Source: PWQG01 sp041685555
GTDB lineage: Bacteria; Pseudomonadota; Gammaproteobacteria; Pseudomonadales; Pseudohongiellaceae
DNA: 6,864 nucleotides
Reading direction: 5' to 3'
NCBI GenBank assembly: GCA_041685555.1
Contig: JAWLFN010000153.1
Location: 1 to 6,864, forward strand
Shown piece by piece: positions 1-5,787 of this stretch. A program made the translations under genes and the position numbers. Each line of letters begins with the position of its first letter. The first letter of the stretch is position 1. The notes under the pieces were generated by a model. That model was not told the DNA's origin, searched no databases, and was given only the letters and a program-made list of their open reading frames with translations.

Positions 1-90
1 GAGATCGACAGCCTGGGGCTGGCGGTCGCGTTCTTGAATGACCCGGCGGGTGGCACCATCGAGCTTACCGAGGGGCTGGACACGTTCTAG
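1..90 (+). CDS. C-terminal end of a VOC (glyoxalase/bleomycin-resistance fold) protein, 5' truncated
   Basis: Frame 1 is open from the first base to a TAG at 88-90 and encodes 29 residues. The segment FLNDPAGGTIELTEGL is the typical last beta-strand of vicinal-oxygen-chelate proteins. In that family the Glu of 'IEL' is commonly a metal ligand, here in GTIELTEG. The start and most of the protein lie outside the window, so the substrate (glyoxalase, dioxygenase or resistance protein) cannot be told. The gene converges on the GMC oxidoreductase gene with a 53-base spacer (91-143), in which I see no convincing terminator. The call rests on this short tail only, but the tail is characteristic. Confidence 0.7.
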   Translation, partial: EIDSLGLAVAFLNDPAGGTIELTEGLDTF

Positions 91-143
91 TGGGCCATCT
101 GCTGGTCATCACCCGGTCGCCCGCAAGACGCACTGGCTGCCTG

Positions 144-1859
144 CTATACACCAGGGCCCGCGATCGGGTGCCAGTTTGCCACCAGGTGCGCGGCCGTCCG
201 CCAGGCCAGTGCCTGCACGGTCAGGGTGGGATTGCGTGCGCCGCTGGTGCCCATCAGCGAGGCGCCCAGTATGCCGAGGTTGGGCGCCTCGTGCGTAAAG
301 CCCCAGCGATCCACGACGTTGCTTCGCGGGTCATCCCCCATTCGGGTGCCGCCAAACGCATGGGTGGATGCGTACATGGTATGCCCGAGTCCGCTGCGAA
401 CCACGCGGATGGCACCGGCGGCGCGATACCATTGTTCCATGCGGTCCTGTGCGAACGCAGCGATGCGCTTCTCGTTGTTGCCGTAATGGCCGGTGATACG
501 GATCACGGGGTCGCCCAGCGCATCGGTGGTGGTCGGGTCGAGATCCAGGTAGTTGTGTGCATAGGGCAGTGTGGTTTTCTGTGCGTAGGAGGTGTTGCTA
601 CGGTCAGCGTTCTCCATCACGAAGGCCTTCCACTGACTGCCCCAGCGCGGCGCCATGCCGAAGGTGTTCATGTCGGCGGCGTTGATCGGGCGACGGTCCG
701 TGTGAACCCACAGGTTGGCTCCACCAATGAAATTCCGGTCTGAGTGATCGAAATTGTCGTCGGCCCAGTCATCGATCGCCACTCCCTGGGCCGGCAGCCC
801 GTACCAGTTGTGGAGGTCATGCGGGAACAAGGCGGAAACCGGCGCGCCCTGGTGGTGACTGAAGTAATGCCGCCCCACCTGGCCGTTGTTGTTGGCCAGA
901 CCTTCCGGAAAGGCGGAGGAACGGGATAACAGCAGCAGGCGCACGTTTTCGTAGGTGTAGCTGCCCAGTAACACCACGGCAGCGGGCTGGAACAGAGTCT
1001 CCCCACCCTTGATGTAGCGCACTCCGGTGACCCTTCCGGAGGTGTCGCTGAGGATACGCGTGACCCGGGCGTGAGTGACCAGGTCGAGGCGGCCGGTCCG
1101 CAGCGCGCGCGGAATGGTGGTCACTGCCGTCGAATTCTTGGCCTCGACGTGGCAGCCCCCGCGGTTGCAGAAACCGTGGTAGAGGCAGCCGGGGCGTCCG
1201 TCATTCGGTTGACTGTTGATCGATGCGGGTGCCTGGAACGGGTGCCAGCCCAGAGAGCGGGCCGCGTCGCTCATCATTTCCGTGAACGGCGAGGGTCGCA
1301 GCGGCGGCATGGGAAACTCCCTGCCACGAGGTCCTTCGAAAATATTGCCGGCCGGATCGATGCGCCCGTCCAGATTGCCAGCCTTGCCGGCCACGCCGAT
1401 GGCGCGCTCGACGGTATCGTACCAGGGCTCGAGTTCGTCATAGTCCAGCGGCCAGTCCTCCACGGTGCTGTCCGCGGGGATGCGCGAGGCGCCGTAACGC
1501 TGTGCCGTTTCGGTGGCCACCCGGAAGTCCCATGGACTCAAGCGCCAGCTTTGTGCCCAATAATGCATGGTTGTGCCACCGACGGCGTTCATCATCGGGT
1601 GTCCGCCACCCTGGATGGCGGTCTGCGATTCGTCGGCGCGAACCGTGGGCACCTCGCCATTGGCCTTCTGCACGGACTGCGGCCAGTCGCGGATATTGTT
1701 GCGCACTTTGTCCGGCGCGAAGTCACGGCCGGTCAGCCAGCCACCGGCCTCGAGCGCCGTGACCCGCAGGCCGGCCTCGACCAGTGGCAGTACCGCCACA
1801 CCGCCGGCCGCGCCCATACCGATCACCACCACGTCCGTTGCCGGCAGTTTTCTCTCCAT
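144..1859 (-). CDS. GMC-family FAD-dependent oxidoreductase, large subunit of a gluconate/sugar-dehydrogenase-like complex
   Basis: The product is 571 residues if it starts at the ATG at 1859. An AGGGGG lies 10 bases upstream of that ATG, and the protein then begins directly before its FAD-binding strand. The dinucleotide motif is G14-M-G-A-A-G-G20, with the ribose-binding acid E37. A GMC-type segment NAVGGTTMHYW covers 91-101. The C-terminal GMC domain has STHAFGGTRMG with H500 and ends in GASLMGTSGARNPTLTVQA with N543. The His/Asn pair is 43 residues apart, as in GMC active sites. There is no signal peptide of its own, so export together with the Tat-signal subunit encoded 4 bases upstream is likely (known for related complexes, inferred here). 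Three Cys at 225, 231 and 236 fall where Fe-S-containing FAD glucose dehydrogenases carry their cluster. The likely role is oxidation of a sugar, polyol or aldonate in the periplasm; the substrate is not determinable. An in-frame ATG at 1943 would add 28 low-complexity residues and overlap the upstream gene by 80 bases, so it was rejected. Confidence 0.93.
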   Translation of the reverse strand: MERKLPATDVVVIGMGAAGGVAVLPLVEAGLRVTALEAGGWLTGRDFAPDKVRNNIRDWPQSVQKANGEVPTVRADESQTAIQGGGHPMMNAVGGTTMHYWAQSWRLSPWDFRVATETAQRYGASRIPADSTVEDWPLDYDELEPWYDTVERAIGVAGKAGNLDGRIDPAGNIFEGPRGREFPMPPLRPSPFTEMMSDAARSLGWHPFQAPASINSQPNDGRPGCLYHGFCNRGGCHVEAKNSTAVTTIPRALRTGRLDLVTHARVTRILSDTSGRVTGVRYIKGGETLFQPAAVVLLGSYTYENVRLLLLSRSSAFPEGLANNNGQVGRHYFSHHQGAPVSALFPHDLHNWYGLPAQGVAIDDWADDNFDHSDRNFIGGANLWVHTDRRPINAADMNTFGMAPRWGSQWKAFVMENADRSNTSYAQKTTLPYAHNYLDLDPTTTDALGDPVIRITGHYGNNEKRIAAFAQDRMEQWYRAAGAIRVVRSGLGHTMYASTHAFGGTRMGDDPRSNVVDRWGFTHEAPNLGILGASLMGTSGARNPTLTVQALAWRTAAHLVANWHPIAGPGV

Positions 1860-1863
1860 TGCG

Positions 1864-2541
1864 CTAACGCCCCCTGTTGTCGCTTTTGGTGAAGACCGCG
1901 TTGTCGAAGGCCGAGCGGTGGTTGGGCGGAAGGTCTCTGCCACGAGCCACCTCCTGTGGGGAGGCGCCGAGCCTGATGCCGGGGTAGCCGAGCAGATCCC
2001 AGCCGATGAAATCGCGGTTGCCGCCGTAGTAGGGGTCGCTGAACGTACCCTCGATGGTGTGGTCGCGGATCAGCTCGAAAAACGTGGCGGAATCCGGAGC
2101 GAAGCCGTCCAGTTCTCCGGCCTCCATTGCGGCCAGCAGGGCGTCCTGTTGTGTCCCGGTCAGGGCGGCAAACGCACGGCCATGACGTTGCAGGGCCTGT
2201 TCGTGCAGGGCGTTCAGGCCGGTGGCATAGGCACTGTTGCTGTCGCGCAGGTGAGAGCCCAGGCAGCGGTCCATGTAGTGTACTGCCCGTGCCTCCAGGG
2301 CGCCGGGGCCGTTTTCGTCCGACGGCAGGATGCGCATGGTGGCCGCTTCCAGGGTTTCGGCCTCCAGCGCGGTCAGGTTCTCCAGTGCCTCGCGCACGGG
2401 TATGGCGTTATCAGTGGGGTCCTGCGCTGCAACAGGGGCGGCGACCGAACCGCCGGCCACTGCCGCGCCCAACAGGCCGGCACCGCGCAACAGCGAGCGG
2501 CGCGAGGGATCCGTCACGCCTGCACGGCCGCGGCGGCTCAC
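1864..2541 (-). CDS. Gluconate 2-dehydrogenase subunit 3 family protein with Tat signal peptide
   Basis: The product is 225 residues from the GTG at 2541. A Tat motif S13-R-R-S-L-L18 is followed by a hydrophobic, Ala/Gly-rich stretch and a likely cleavage near PVAA-QD (about residue 39-40). The family hallmark is at 164-188: EGTFSDPYYGGNRDFIGWD, then LLGYPG. In known complexes this small subunit is the partner that carries the FAD subunit through the Tat system and helps it mature. The GMC gene follows after 4 bases, so the two form an operon. The start was chosen because AGGGAGG lies 6 bases before the GTG. The in-frame ATG at 2565 (8 extra residues) has no visible ribosome site but cannot be excluded. 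A cytochrome c subunit, common in such complexes, is not adjacent. Confidence 0.9.
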   Translation of the reverse strand: MSRRGRAGVTDPSRRSLLRGAGLLGAAVAGGSVAAPVAAQDPTDNAIPVREALENLTALEAETLEAATMRILPSDENGPGALEARAVHYMDRCLGSHLRDSNSAYATGLNALHEQALQRHGRAFAALTGTQQDALLAAMEAGELDGFAPDSATFFELIRDHTIEGTFSDPYYGGNRDFIGWDLLGYPGIRLGASPQEVARGRDLPPNHRSAFDNAVFTKSDNRGR

Positions 2542-2547
2542 AGCTGG

Positions 2548-2554
2548 CCTCCCT
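2548..2554 (-). promoter_or_regulatory. Ribosome binding site supporting the GTG start at 2541
   Basis: Read on the minus strand this is AGGGAGG, 6 bases ahead of the GTG at 2541. The competing ATG at 2565 is preceded by CAGCGTACACC, which has no Shine-Dalgarno match. The site therefore decides the start of the Tat-signal subunit. Confidence 0.6.
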
Positions 2555-2619
2555 GCCGGGCGCATGGTGTACGCTGGATGCTGCGGTCAGGTGACATCAT
2601 CAAGGACCTCATTGTTTTT

Positions 2620-2648
2620 ATTGTGGTCAGTAGCATTCTGACCACAAT
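2620..2648. promoter_or_regulatory. Perfect 11-bp inverted repeat, likely operator of the dehydrogenase operon
   Basis: ATTGTGGTCAG (2620-2630) and CTGACCACAAT (2638-2648) are exact reverse complements around the 7-base centre TAGCATT. The element lies about 80 bases upstream of the GTG at 2541. A weak minus-strand promoter (TTGCCT, 17 bases, CAGAAT) can be drawn with its -10 inside the repeat. Size and symmetry fit a dimeric repressor or activator site, but the regulator family is unknown and no regulator gene is in the window. It does not look like a terminator, since no T-run follows it on either strand. Confidence 0.6.
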
Positions 2649-2708
2649 TCCGGAGTCAGGCAATCCCTTCCTTTTTCTTCGCCCTGAAACAGTGCGGCAT
2701 GCACCAGA

Positions 2709-2752
2709 TGTTACCGCTACCGGGGCGCCGGAAAAGTGTTACCACTATTCCC
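2709..2752. repeat. Two direct TGTTACC(G/A)CTA repeats, possible regulator sites
   Basis: TGTTACCGCTACC begins at 2709 and TGTTACCACTATTCC at 2738. They share 10 of their first 11 bases and are 29 bases apart. A third TGTTACC occurs inverted as GGTAACA at 2854-2860, within the longer shared AGTGTTACC. The first copy resembles the CG-centred operators of LacI-family regulators (TG-TA-CG-TA pattern), but its right half is imperfect. I infer a regulator site in this divergent region, weakly. Confidence 0.3.
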
Positions 2753-2786
2753 ACTGCCTGAAGTGAAGAAATGATGCGACTGTAAG

Positions 2787-2815
2787 TAGTTGGTATATAT
2801 AGATAATAAATTTTC
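2787..2815. promoter_or_regulatory. AT-rich promoter-like island in the divergent intergenic region
   Basis: This block (around TGGTATATATAGATAATAAA) is strikingly AT-rich against its GC-rich surroundings. GATAAT at 2802-2807 matches a sigma-70 -10 box at 5 of 6 bases for rightward transcription towards the gene at 2973. TATTAT on the minus strand gives a similar -10 leftwards. No good -35 box is seen for either direction. If rightward transcription starts just downstream, the leader would be roughly 160 bases and would include the hairpin at 2867-2930. Confidence 0.35.
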
Positions 2816-2866
2816 CTGGTCTTGCAGAAAAAGTTGGCATCGCGATTGCAATAGGTAACACTGAGT

Positions 2867-2930
2867 GATCCCGATGGAGTCGTCAGCAACACGGCGACCC
2901 CGGTTAGCGACGAGAAGTCCCGTCGGGATC
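2867..2930 (+). promoter_or_regulatory. Long bulged hairpin in the leader of the DUF3718-like gene, ending in TTTT
   Basis: The outer stem pairs GATCCCGATGG (2867-2877) with CCGTCGGGATC (2920-2930), 11 pairs with one G-U. Inside, TCGTC (2880-2884) pairs with GACGA (2909-2913). Then come GC (2886-2887) with GC (2907-2908), AAC (2888-2890) with GTT (2903-2905), and CGG (2892-2894) with CCG (2900-2902). This closes a CGACC loop and leaves single bulged A residues at 2885, 2891 and 2906. TTTT follows at 2931-2934. It could be an attenuator or terminator of a short leader RNA, or a structured regulatory leader. I do not recognise a known riboswitch consensus. The folding was done by eye. Confidence 0.45.
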
Positions 2931-2960
2931 TTTTATCCGTTCATCCAAAAGGTGACATCC

Positions 2961-2966
2961 AAGGAG
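2961..2966 (+). promoter_or_regulatory. Ribosome binding site fixing the start at 2973
   Basis: AAGGAG lies 6 bases ahead of the ATG at 2973. The frame stays open upstream to a GTG at 2865 and an ATG at 2874, but those starts fall inside the hairpin region and would bury the signal peptide. The ATG at 2973 is therefore the start. Confidence 0.75.
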
Positions 2967-2972
2967 ACCATC

Positions 2973-3473
2973 ATGAAGATCAAGACAGCCATTACTACAA
3001 CAGCCGCAACCCTTCTGCTGACTGCCATCAGCGCCCAGGCCGAGGAAACCCGCCTGGTCGGTGCCAGCGATTCCCCCGCGGCGGCTGTCTGCATCGCCGC
3101 CGTCGAGTCGGACATGGCCGCGCGCAAGGCCGCCAGAGAGCTTGGCGTTTTCAACTTCGACATGACCGGTCTGGTCTGTAATGGGATGCCTGTTTCCGAG
3201 TTCGTCGCGCAGTACCGTGCCACGGATATCGTACAGCCATCGAGTGAAATGACGTCACCTGAAATCGTCGCGTTCAGCGCCAACGATCAGTCGCCCGTGA
3301 CCCAGTTGTGCATCGCCGCCGTCACTTCACCGGCGCGATTCGAGGAAGTCAGGCAGCAGCACTTCAGCAGGATCCGTTCCACAGAGTTGGAAGAGATGGT
3401 GCGGTGCAACAGCAAGCCGTTGTCAATCTTCGTCAGCGAGTACCGCAATCAGGAACTGACCGCTTCGCTGTGA
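2973..3473 (+). CDS. Small exported protein with two tandem DUF3718-like units
   Basis: The product is 166 residues. A Sec signal peptide is clear: MKIK, a hydrophobic core, then AQA before E24. The mature part is an internal duplication. Unit 1 (about 36-83) has VCIAAV (C40) and later VCNGMPVSEFVAQYR (C69). Unit 2 (about 109-159) has LCIAAV (C113) and later RCNSKPLSIFVSEYR (C145). The two Cys of each unit are 29 and 32 residues apart and could form one disulfide per unit in the periplasm. The pattern 'CIAA ... CN ... FV' is what I associate with DUF3718, small exported proteins of Gammaproteobacteria with no known function; this assignment is from memory of the pattern. No function can be given. 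The gene stands alone, divergent from the dehydrogenase operon and convergent with the phosphatase operon. Confidence 0.85.
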   Translation: MKIKTAITTTAATLLLTAISAQAEETRLVGASDSPAAAVCIAAVESDMAARKAARELGVFNFDMTGLVCNGMPVSEFVAQYRATDIVQPSSEMTSPEIVAFSANDQSPVTQLCIAAVTSPARFEEVRQQHFSRIRSTELEEMVRCNSKPLSIFVSEYRNQELTASL

Positions 3474-3500
3474 TGGTCGTGGTTGCCCGCCTTTACGCAA

Positions 3501-3542
3501 CCCGGTGATCCCGGGGGACCGGGCCGGCAGGGATGCCGGCCC
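3501..3542. terminator. Two GC-rich hairpins between convergent genes
   Basis: CCCGG (3501-3505) pairs with CCGGG (3511-3515) around TGATC. Immediately after, GGGCCGGCA (3521-3529) pairs perfectly with TGCCGGCCC (3534-3542) around a GGGA tetraloop. Neither strand has a proper T-run after the stems. They may act as a weak shared terminator or protect the 3' ends of the two convergent transcripts ending at 3473 and 3618. Confidence 0.45.
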
Positions 3543-3617
3543 AGGCCTCTACCAATCTGCCCGTCATATTCTCATTTGCTTGTCTGGCACAACTGGTGCC
3601 GTCTGCCGGTCATGAAT

Positions 3618-4652
3618 TCATGAGCCGGTTTCCAGCTCCCGCTCGATCAATCGATCGCCGGCTTCGTTGGTGACTACCAGGCTTATGCCCGGAACCGGTG
3701 TGCTCCAGTCCAGTTCGATCAGGCCGAAGTTGGCCTCCGCAAAGGCCTCCCCCCTGCGATGCCGGTTGGGGCTGATTGCTGTCCATTCCTCGGTCAGTCC
3801 GGAACTGGTCAGCTCGATCAGGGGCCACTCGCTGTCGGTCTGCCTGATGGTGCTCAGCTCGGCCCAGTGTACGTCGCCGGAGATGATCACGACAGGCTCT
3901 TGTTGGTAGCGGGACAGCAGGTCAATGAATCGCAGCCGCTCCCGGGGGAAATTGGCCCAGGTCTCCCATCCTGTGAACTCGGCCAGAAGCTGTATGCTGG
4001 ATCCGATGATCCGCACATCCGCTTCCACCTGTAACTGCTCCTCCAGCCACTGCCACTGTTCTTCGCCCATCAGCACGGCATCACTGGCCAGGTTGACCTC
4101 GTAAGGGCCGCGGTTCTGCTGCTCCCTCCGGCGCAGGTGCGCCGGGTTCTGTATGCGGACCAGCTCGCTGCGCTCCCAGCGAAGATCCAGCAGTATGACC
4201 TGAACCCGCCGGCCGGGTGGCCCATACAGGTAGGAGGTATAGATGCCTCCCGGCTGGCTGCGCCGAGGGCTGTCCGCCGGCTCGCCGAAGAAATCCAGCA
4301 TGATCCGGCGCGATGCGTCCCTGGCGGGATATTCGGCGCCGGCGTCATTCTGACCGTAGTCATGATCATCCCAGGTCGCAATGACTTCCGTTTCGGCGCG
4401 AAGTCGCTGAAAGCCGGGCTGTTCGCCCAGCGCGCGATACGCGGCGGCCAGTTCGGCCGGATCATCCGTATCGGCATAGACGTTATCGCCGAGGAAGACA
4501 AAAAGGTCAGGGTTGACCGCCAGCACCTCATTCCAGATCGGCTGCTCTTTTGTCTGATCAGCGCATGAGCCGAAAGCGATGCGTTGGACGTCCTGGGCTG
4601 CCGTGATGCATGGCAACAGCGACAGCAGGATGATGAGGCAGGGGCGTGTCAT
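3618..4652 (-). CDS. PhoD-like alkaline phosphatase / metallophosphatase, exported
   Basis: The product is 344 residues from the ATG at 4652, with GGAGGA 9 bases upstream. This ATG overlaps the stop of the preceding gene as ATGA (4649-4652), so translation is probably coupled. A Sec signal peptide covers about residues 1-19 (hydrophobic core LIILLSLLPCITA). PhoD-family motifs follow in order: FGSC at 27-30, FLGDNVYADTDD with D56 and N57, TWDDHDYGQNDAG at 93-105, and ISGDVHWAE at 257-265 with D260 and H262. These acid, Asn and His residues are the expected metal-binding set. PhoD enzymes hydrolyse phosphomonoesters and phosphodiesters outside the cytoplasm using metal ions, commonly in phosphate scavenging. 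The length is shorter than Bacillus PhoD, with no N-terminal PhoD_N domain visible. LLPC is a poor lipobox because Pro precedes Cys. A 55-residue upstream in-frame extension to 4817 is shadow sequence of the neighbouring gene. Confidence 0.9.
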   Translation of the reverse strand: MTRPCLIILLSLLPCITAAQDVQRIAFGSCADQTKEQPIWNEVLAVNPDLFVFLGDNVYADTDDPAELAAAYRALGEQPGFQRLRAETEVIATWDDHDYGQNDAGAEYPARDASRRIMLDFFGEPADSPRRSQPGGIYTSYLYGPPGRRVQVILLDLRWERSELVRIQNPAHLRRREQQNRGPYEVNLASDAVLMGEEQWQWLEEQLQVEADVRIIGSSIQLLAEFTGWETWANFPRERLRFIDLLSRYQQEPVVIISGDVHWAELSTIRQTDSEWPLIELTSSGLTEEWTAISPNRHRRGEAFAEANFGLIELDWSTPVPGISLVVTNEAGDRLIERELETGS

Positions 4653-5767
4653 GGCAACAGTTCCTCCAGCGGCGGCGCCATGTCCGGATTGAAATCGCGT
4701 GGCGTCTCGCCCATCAGTTCCAGGACGGTGGCCGCGAGCTGACTGTTGCTGATGCAGTCGTCGCCGGTGGTCACCAGTCCACGGTTCCGTATTCCGGGAC
4801 CGATCGCGGCAATCCATACAGCTTCCGAACCGACGATGCCGTCCTCATAGTGGGCCAGGGACTGCATGTAGTGGCTCAGGCTGCGTTTGCTGGCATGATG
4901 CCGCCAGGTCTCCAGCGGCTGCTCGCCCCGGCCGGGGTCCGTGGCGAGCAGCAGGACCGTGTTGTCGCGGTATCCTTCCGTGGATTGCACCATTTCCCAG
5001 ACCTCGCGGATAAAGCGGTCTGTCCGGTGTGCGGCAAATATGTATTCATCGTACTGGCCATCATGGGCAAAGTCATCGGTCTCGCCGTAGGCGATATGAA
5101 GCAACCGTGGCTGCTCGCGCAGGAACCAGGACATGGCGTAGTGATGGGTGAATGCGTCATTGCGCACCGTGGGCCACGGCGTGGGTATGTCCTCATGCAA
5201 TGTGTTCAACAGCCGCTCGTGGTCATCGGCGGGGGCGTCAAGCGGTGAAAACGCATTGACATGAACGCCGCTGCGTTCGACGTTATAGATGTAGGGGAAC
5301 ACGTCCCAGGAGCCGAAGGCGCCCGTCTTGCCCGCGTATTCGGGGCGGGATTCCAGCAACTCGTGTACTGTACGCTCGGGGTTCGGAAACTTCCGGTTGG
5401 AGTCAATGTTCTCATTGATGACGCCGGTAAGTATTTCCGAGTAGCCCGGGTAGGAAAAGTACCACGGGTTATCGATACGGGCACAGGAACCGGCATCGCG
5501 ATTGCCGAAATGGATCCCCCGCTGGAATACCGTGTTGTGCAGGAATGGTAACAGTGTTTCGGCCCGCTCCCGGGCGGTTTCCCGCCAGAAGCGCTCCATC
5601 AGTTCATCGGACCGGGTGGAGTATTCTTCATGCGTGGCCAGTTCCCGGTCCAGCCCCCGGTATACTTCCTGCCAGCGAAGTCCGTCGAGGGTAATCAGCA
5701 CCACATTCTCGGCCGCATGGACCGGGGTCAGCAGTACTGGAAGAAGAAGGGAAATGAGTCTTTTCAT
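4649..5767 (-). CDS. Alkaline-phosphatase-superfamily phosphodiesterase/phosphatase, exported; one metal-site His replaced by Pro
   Basis: The product is 372 residues from the ATG at 5767, with GAGGAG 6 bases upstream. A signal peptide covers MKRLISLLLPVLLTPVHA with cleavage near residue 18-19. The order of motifs fits the type I phosphodiesterase/nucleotide-pyrophosphatase branch. VVLITLDGLRW carries metal ligand D28. FSYPGYSEILTG has candidate nucleophile S105, in the place of the Thr of NPP enzymes. GETDDFAHDG has the D231-x3-H235 ligands. LLATDPGRG spans 273-281, and TWRHH supplies H290/H291. In relatives the second-last motif reads TDHGRG, with Asp and His both binding metal; here D277 is kept but residue 278 is Pro (codon CCC). 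This could lower or alter activity, or be a sequence error. The gene sits 62 bases after the TonB receptor and overlaps the PhoD-like gene by ATGA. The substrate is unknown; a phosphate ester is likely. Confidence 0.85.
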   Translation of the reverse strand: MKRLISLLLPVLLTPVHAAENVVLITLDGLRWQEVYRGLDRELATHEEYSTRSDELMERFWRETARERAETLLPFLHNTVFQRGIHFGNRDAGSCARIDNPWYFSYPGYSEILTGVINENIDSNRKFPNPERTVHELLESRPEYAGKTGAFGSWDVFPYIYNVERSGVHVNAFSPLDAPADDHERLLNTLHEDIPTPWPTVRNDAFTHHYAMSWFLREQPRLLHIAYGETDDFAHDGQYDEYIFAAHRTDRFIREVWEMVQSTEGYRDNTVLLLATDPGRGEQPLETWRHHASKRSLSHYMQSLAHYEDGIVGSEAVWIAAIGPGIRNRGLVTTGDDCISNSQLAATVLELMGETPRDFNPDMAPPLEELLP

Positions 5768-5787
5768 GTTCTGCTCCTCATGGAAGA

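Noticed and set aside
90..743. A 217-codon + strand open frame, with further ones at 1071-1892 and 4646-5248
   Set aside because: Each is the complement of a well-supported minus-strand gene with clear family motifs, and none shows a domain or ribosome site of its own.
1860..1943. A longer GMC oxidoreductase starting at the ATG at 1943
   Set aside because: The extra 28 residues are Thr/Ser/Arg-rich, overlap the upstream gene by 80 bases and precede the FAD-binding strand. The ATG at 1859 has a ribosome site and the right position.
1567..2766. A 399-codon open frame on the + strand
   Set aside because: It lies antisense to the GMC oxidoreductase and its Tat-signal partner, has Arg/Ala/Gly-rich text without recognisable domains, and spans the operator palindrome. 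It is an open frame caused by high GC content.
2656..2892. A 78-codon minus-strand open frame in the intergenic region
   Set aside because: It has no ribosome site or recognisable motif, and it covers the AT-rich promoter island, the TGTTACC repeats and part of the hairpin. Its composition does not look coding.
2867..2934. Integron attC site
   Set aside because: The bulged hairpin with AAC/GTT pairs recalls attC, but the AAC/GTT pair lies near the loop rather than at the outer ends, and no integrase or cassette array is present.
4595..4652. Lipoprotein signal in the PhoD-like protein
   Set aside because: The Cys at residue 15 is preceded by LLP; Pro just before the Cys does not fit a lipobox. 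Ordinary signal peptidase I cleavage is more likely.
4653..4817. A 55-residue N-terminal extension of the PhoD-like protein
   Set aside because: It is out-of-frame text within the preceding gene. The ATG at 4652 begins a signal peptide and has GGAGGA upstream.
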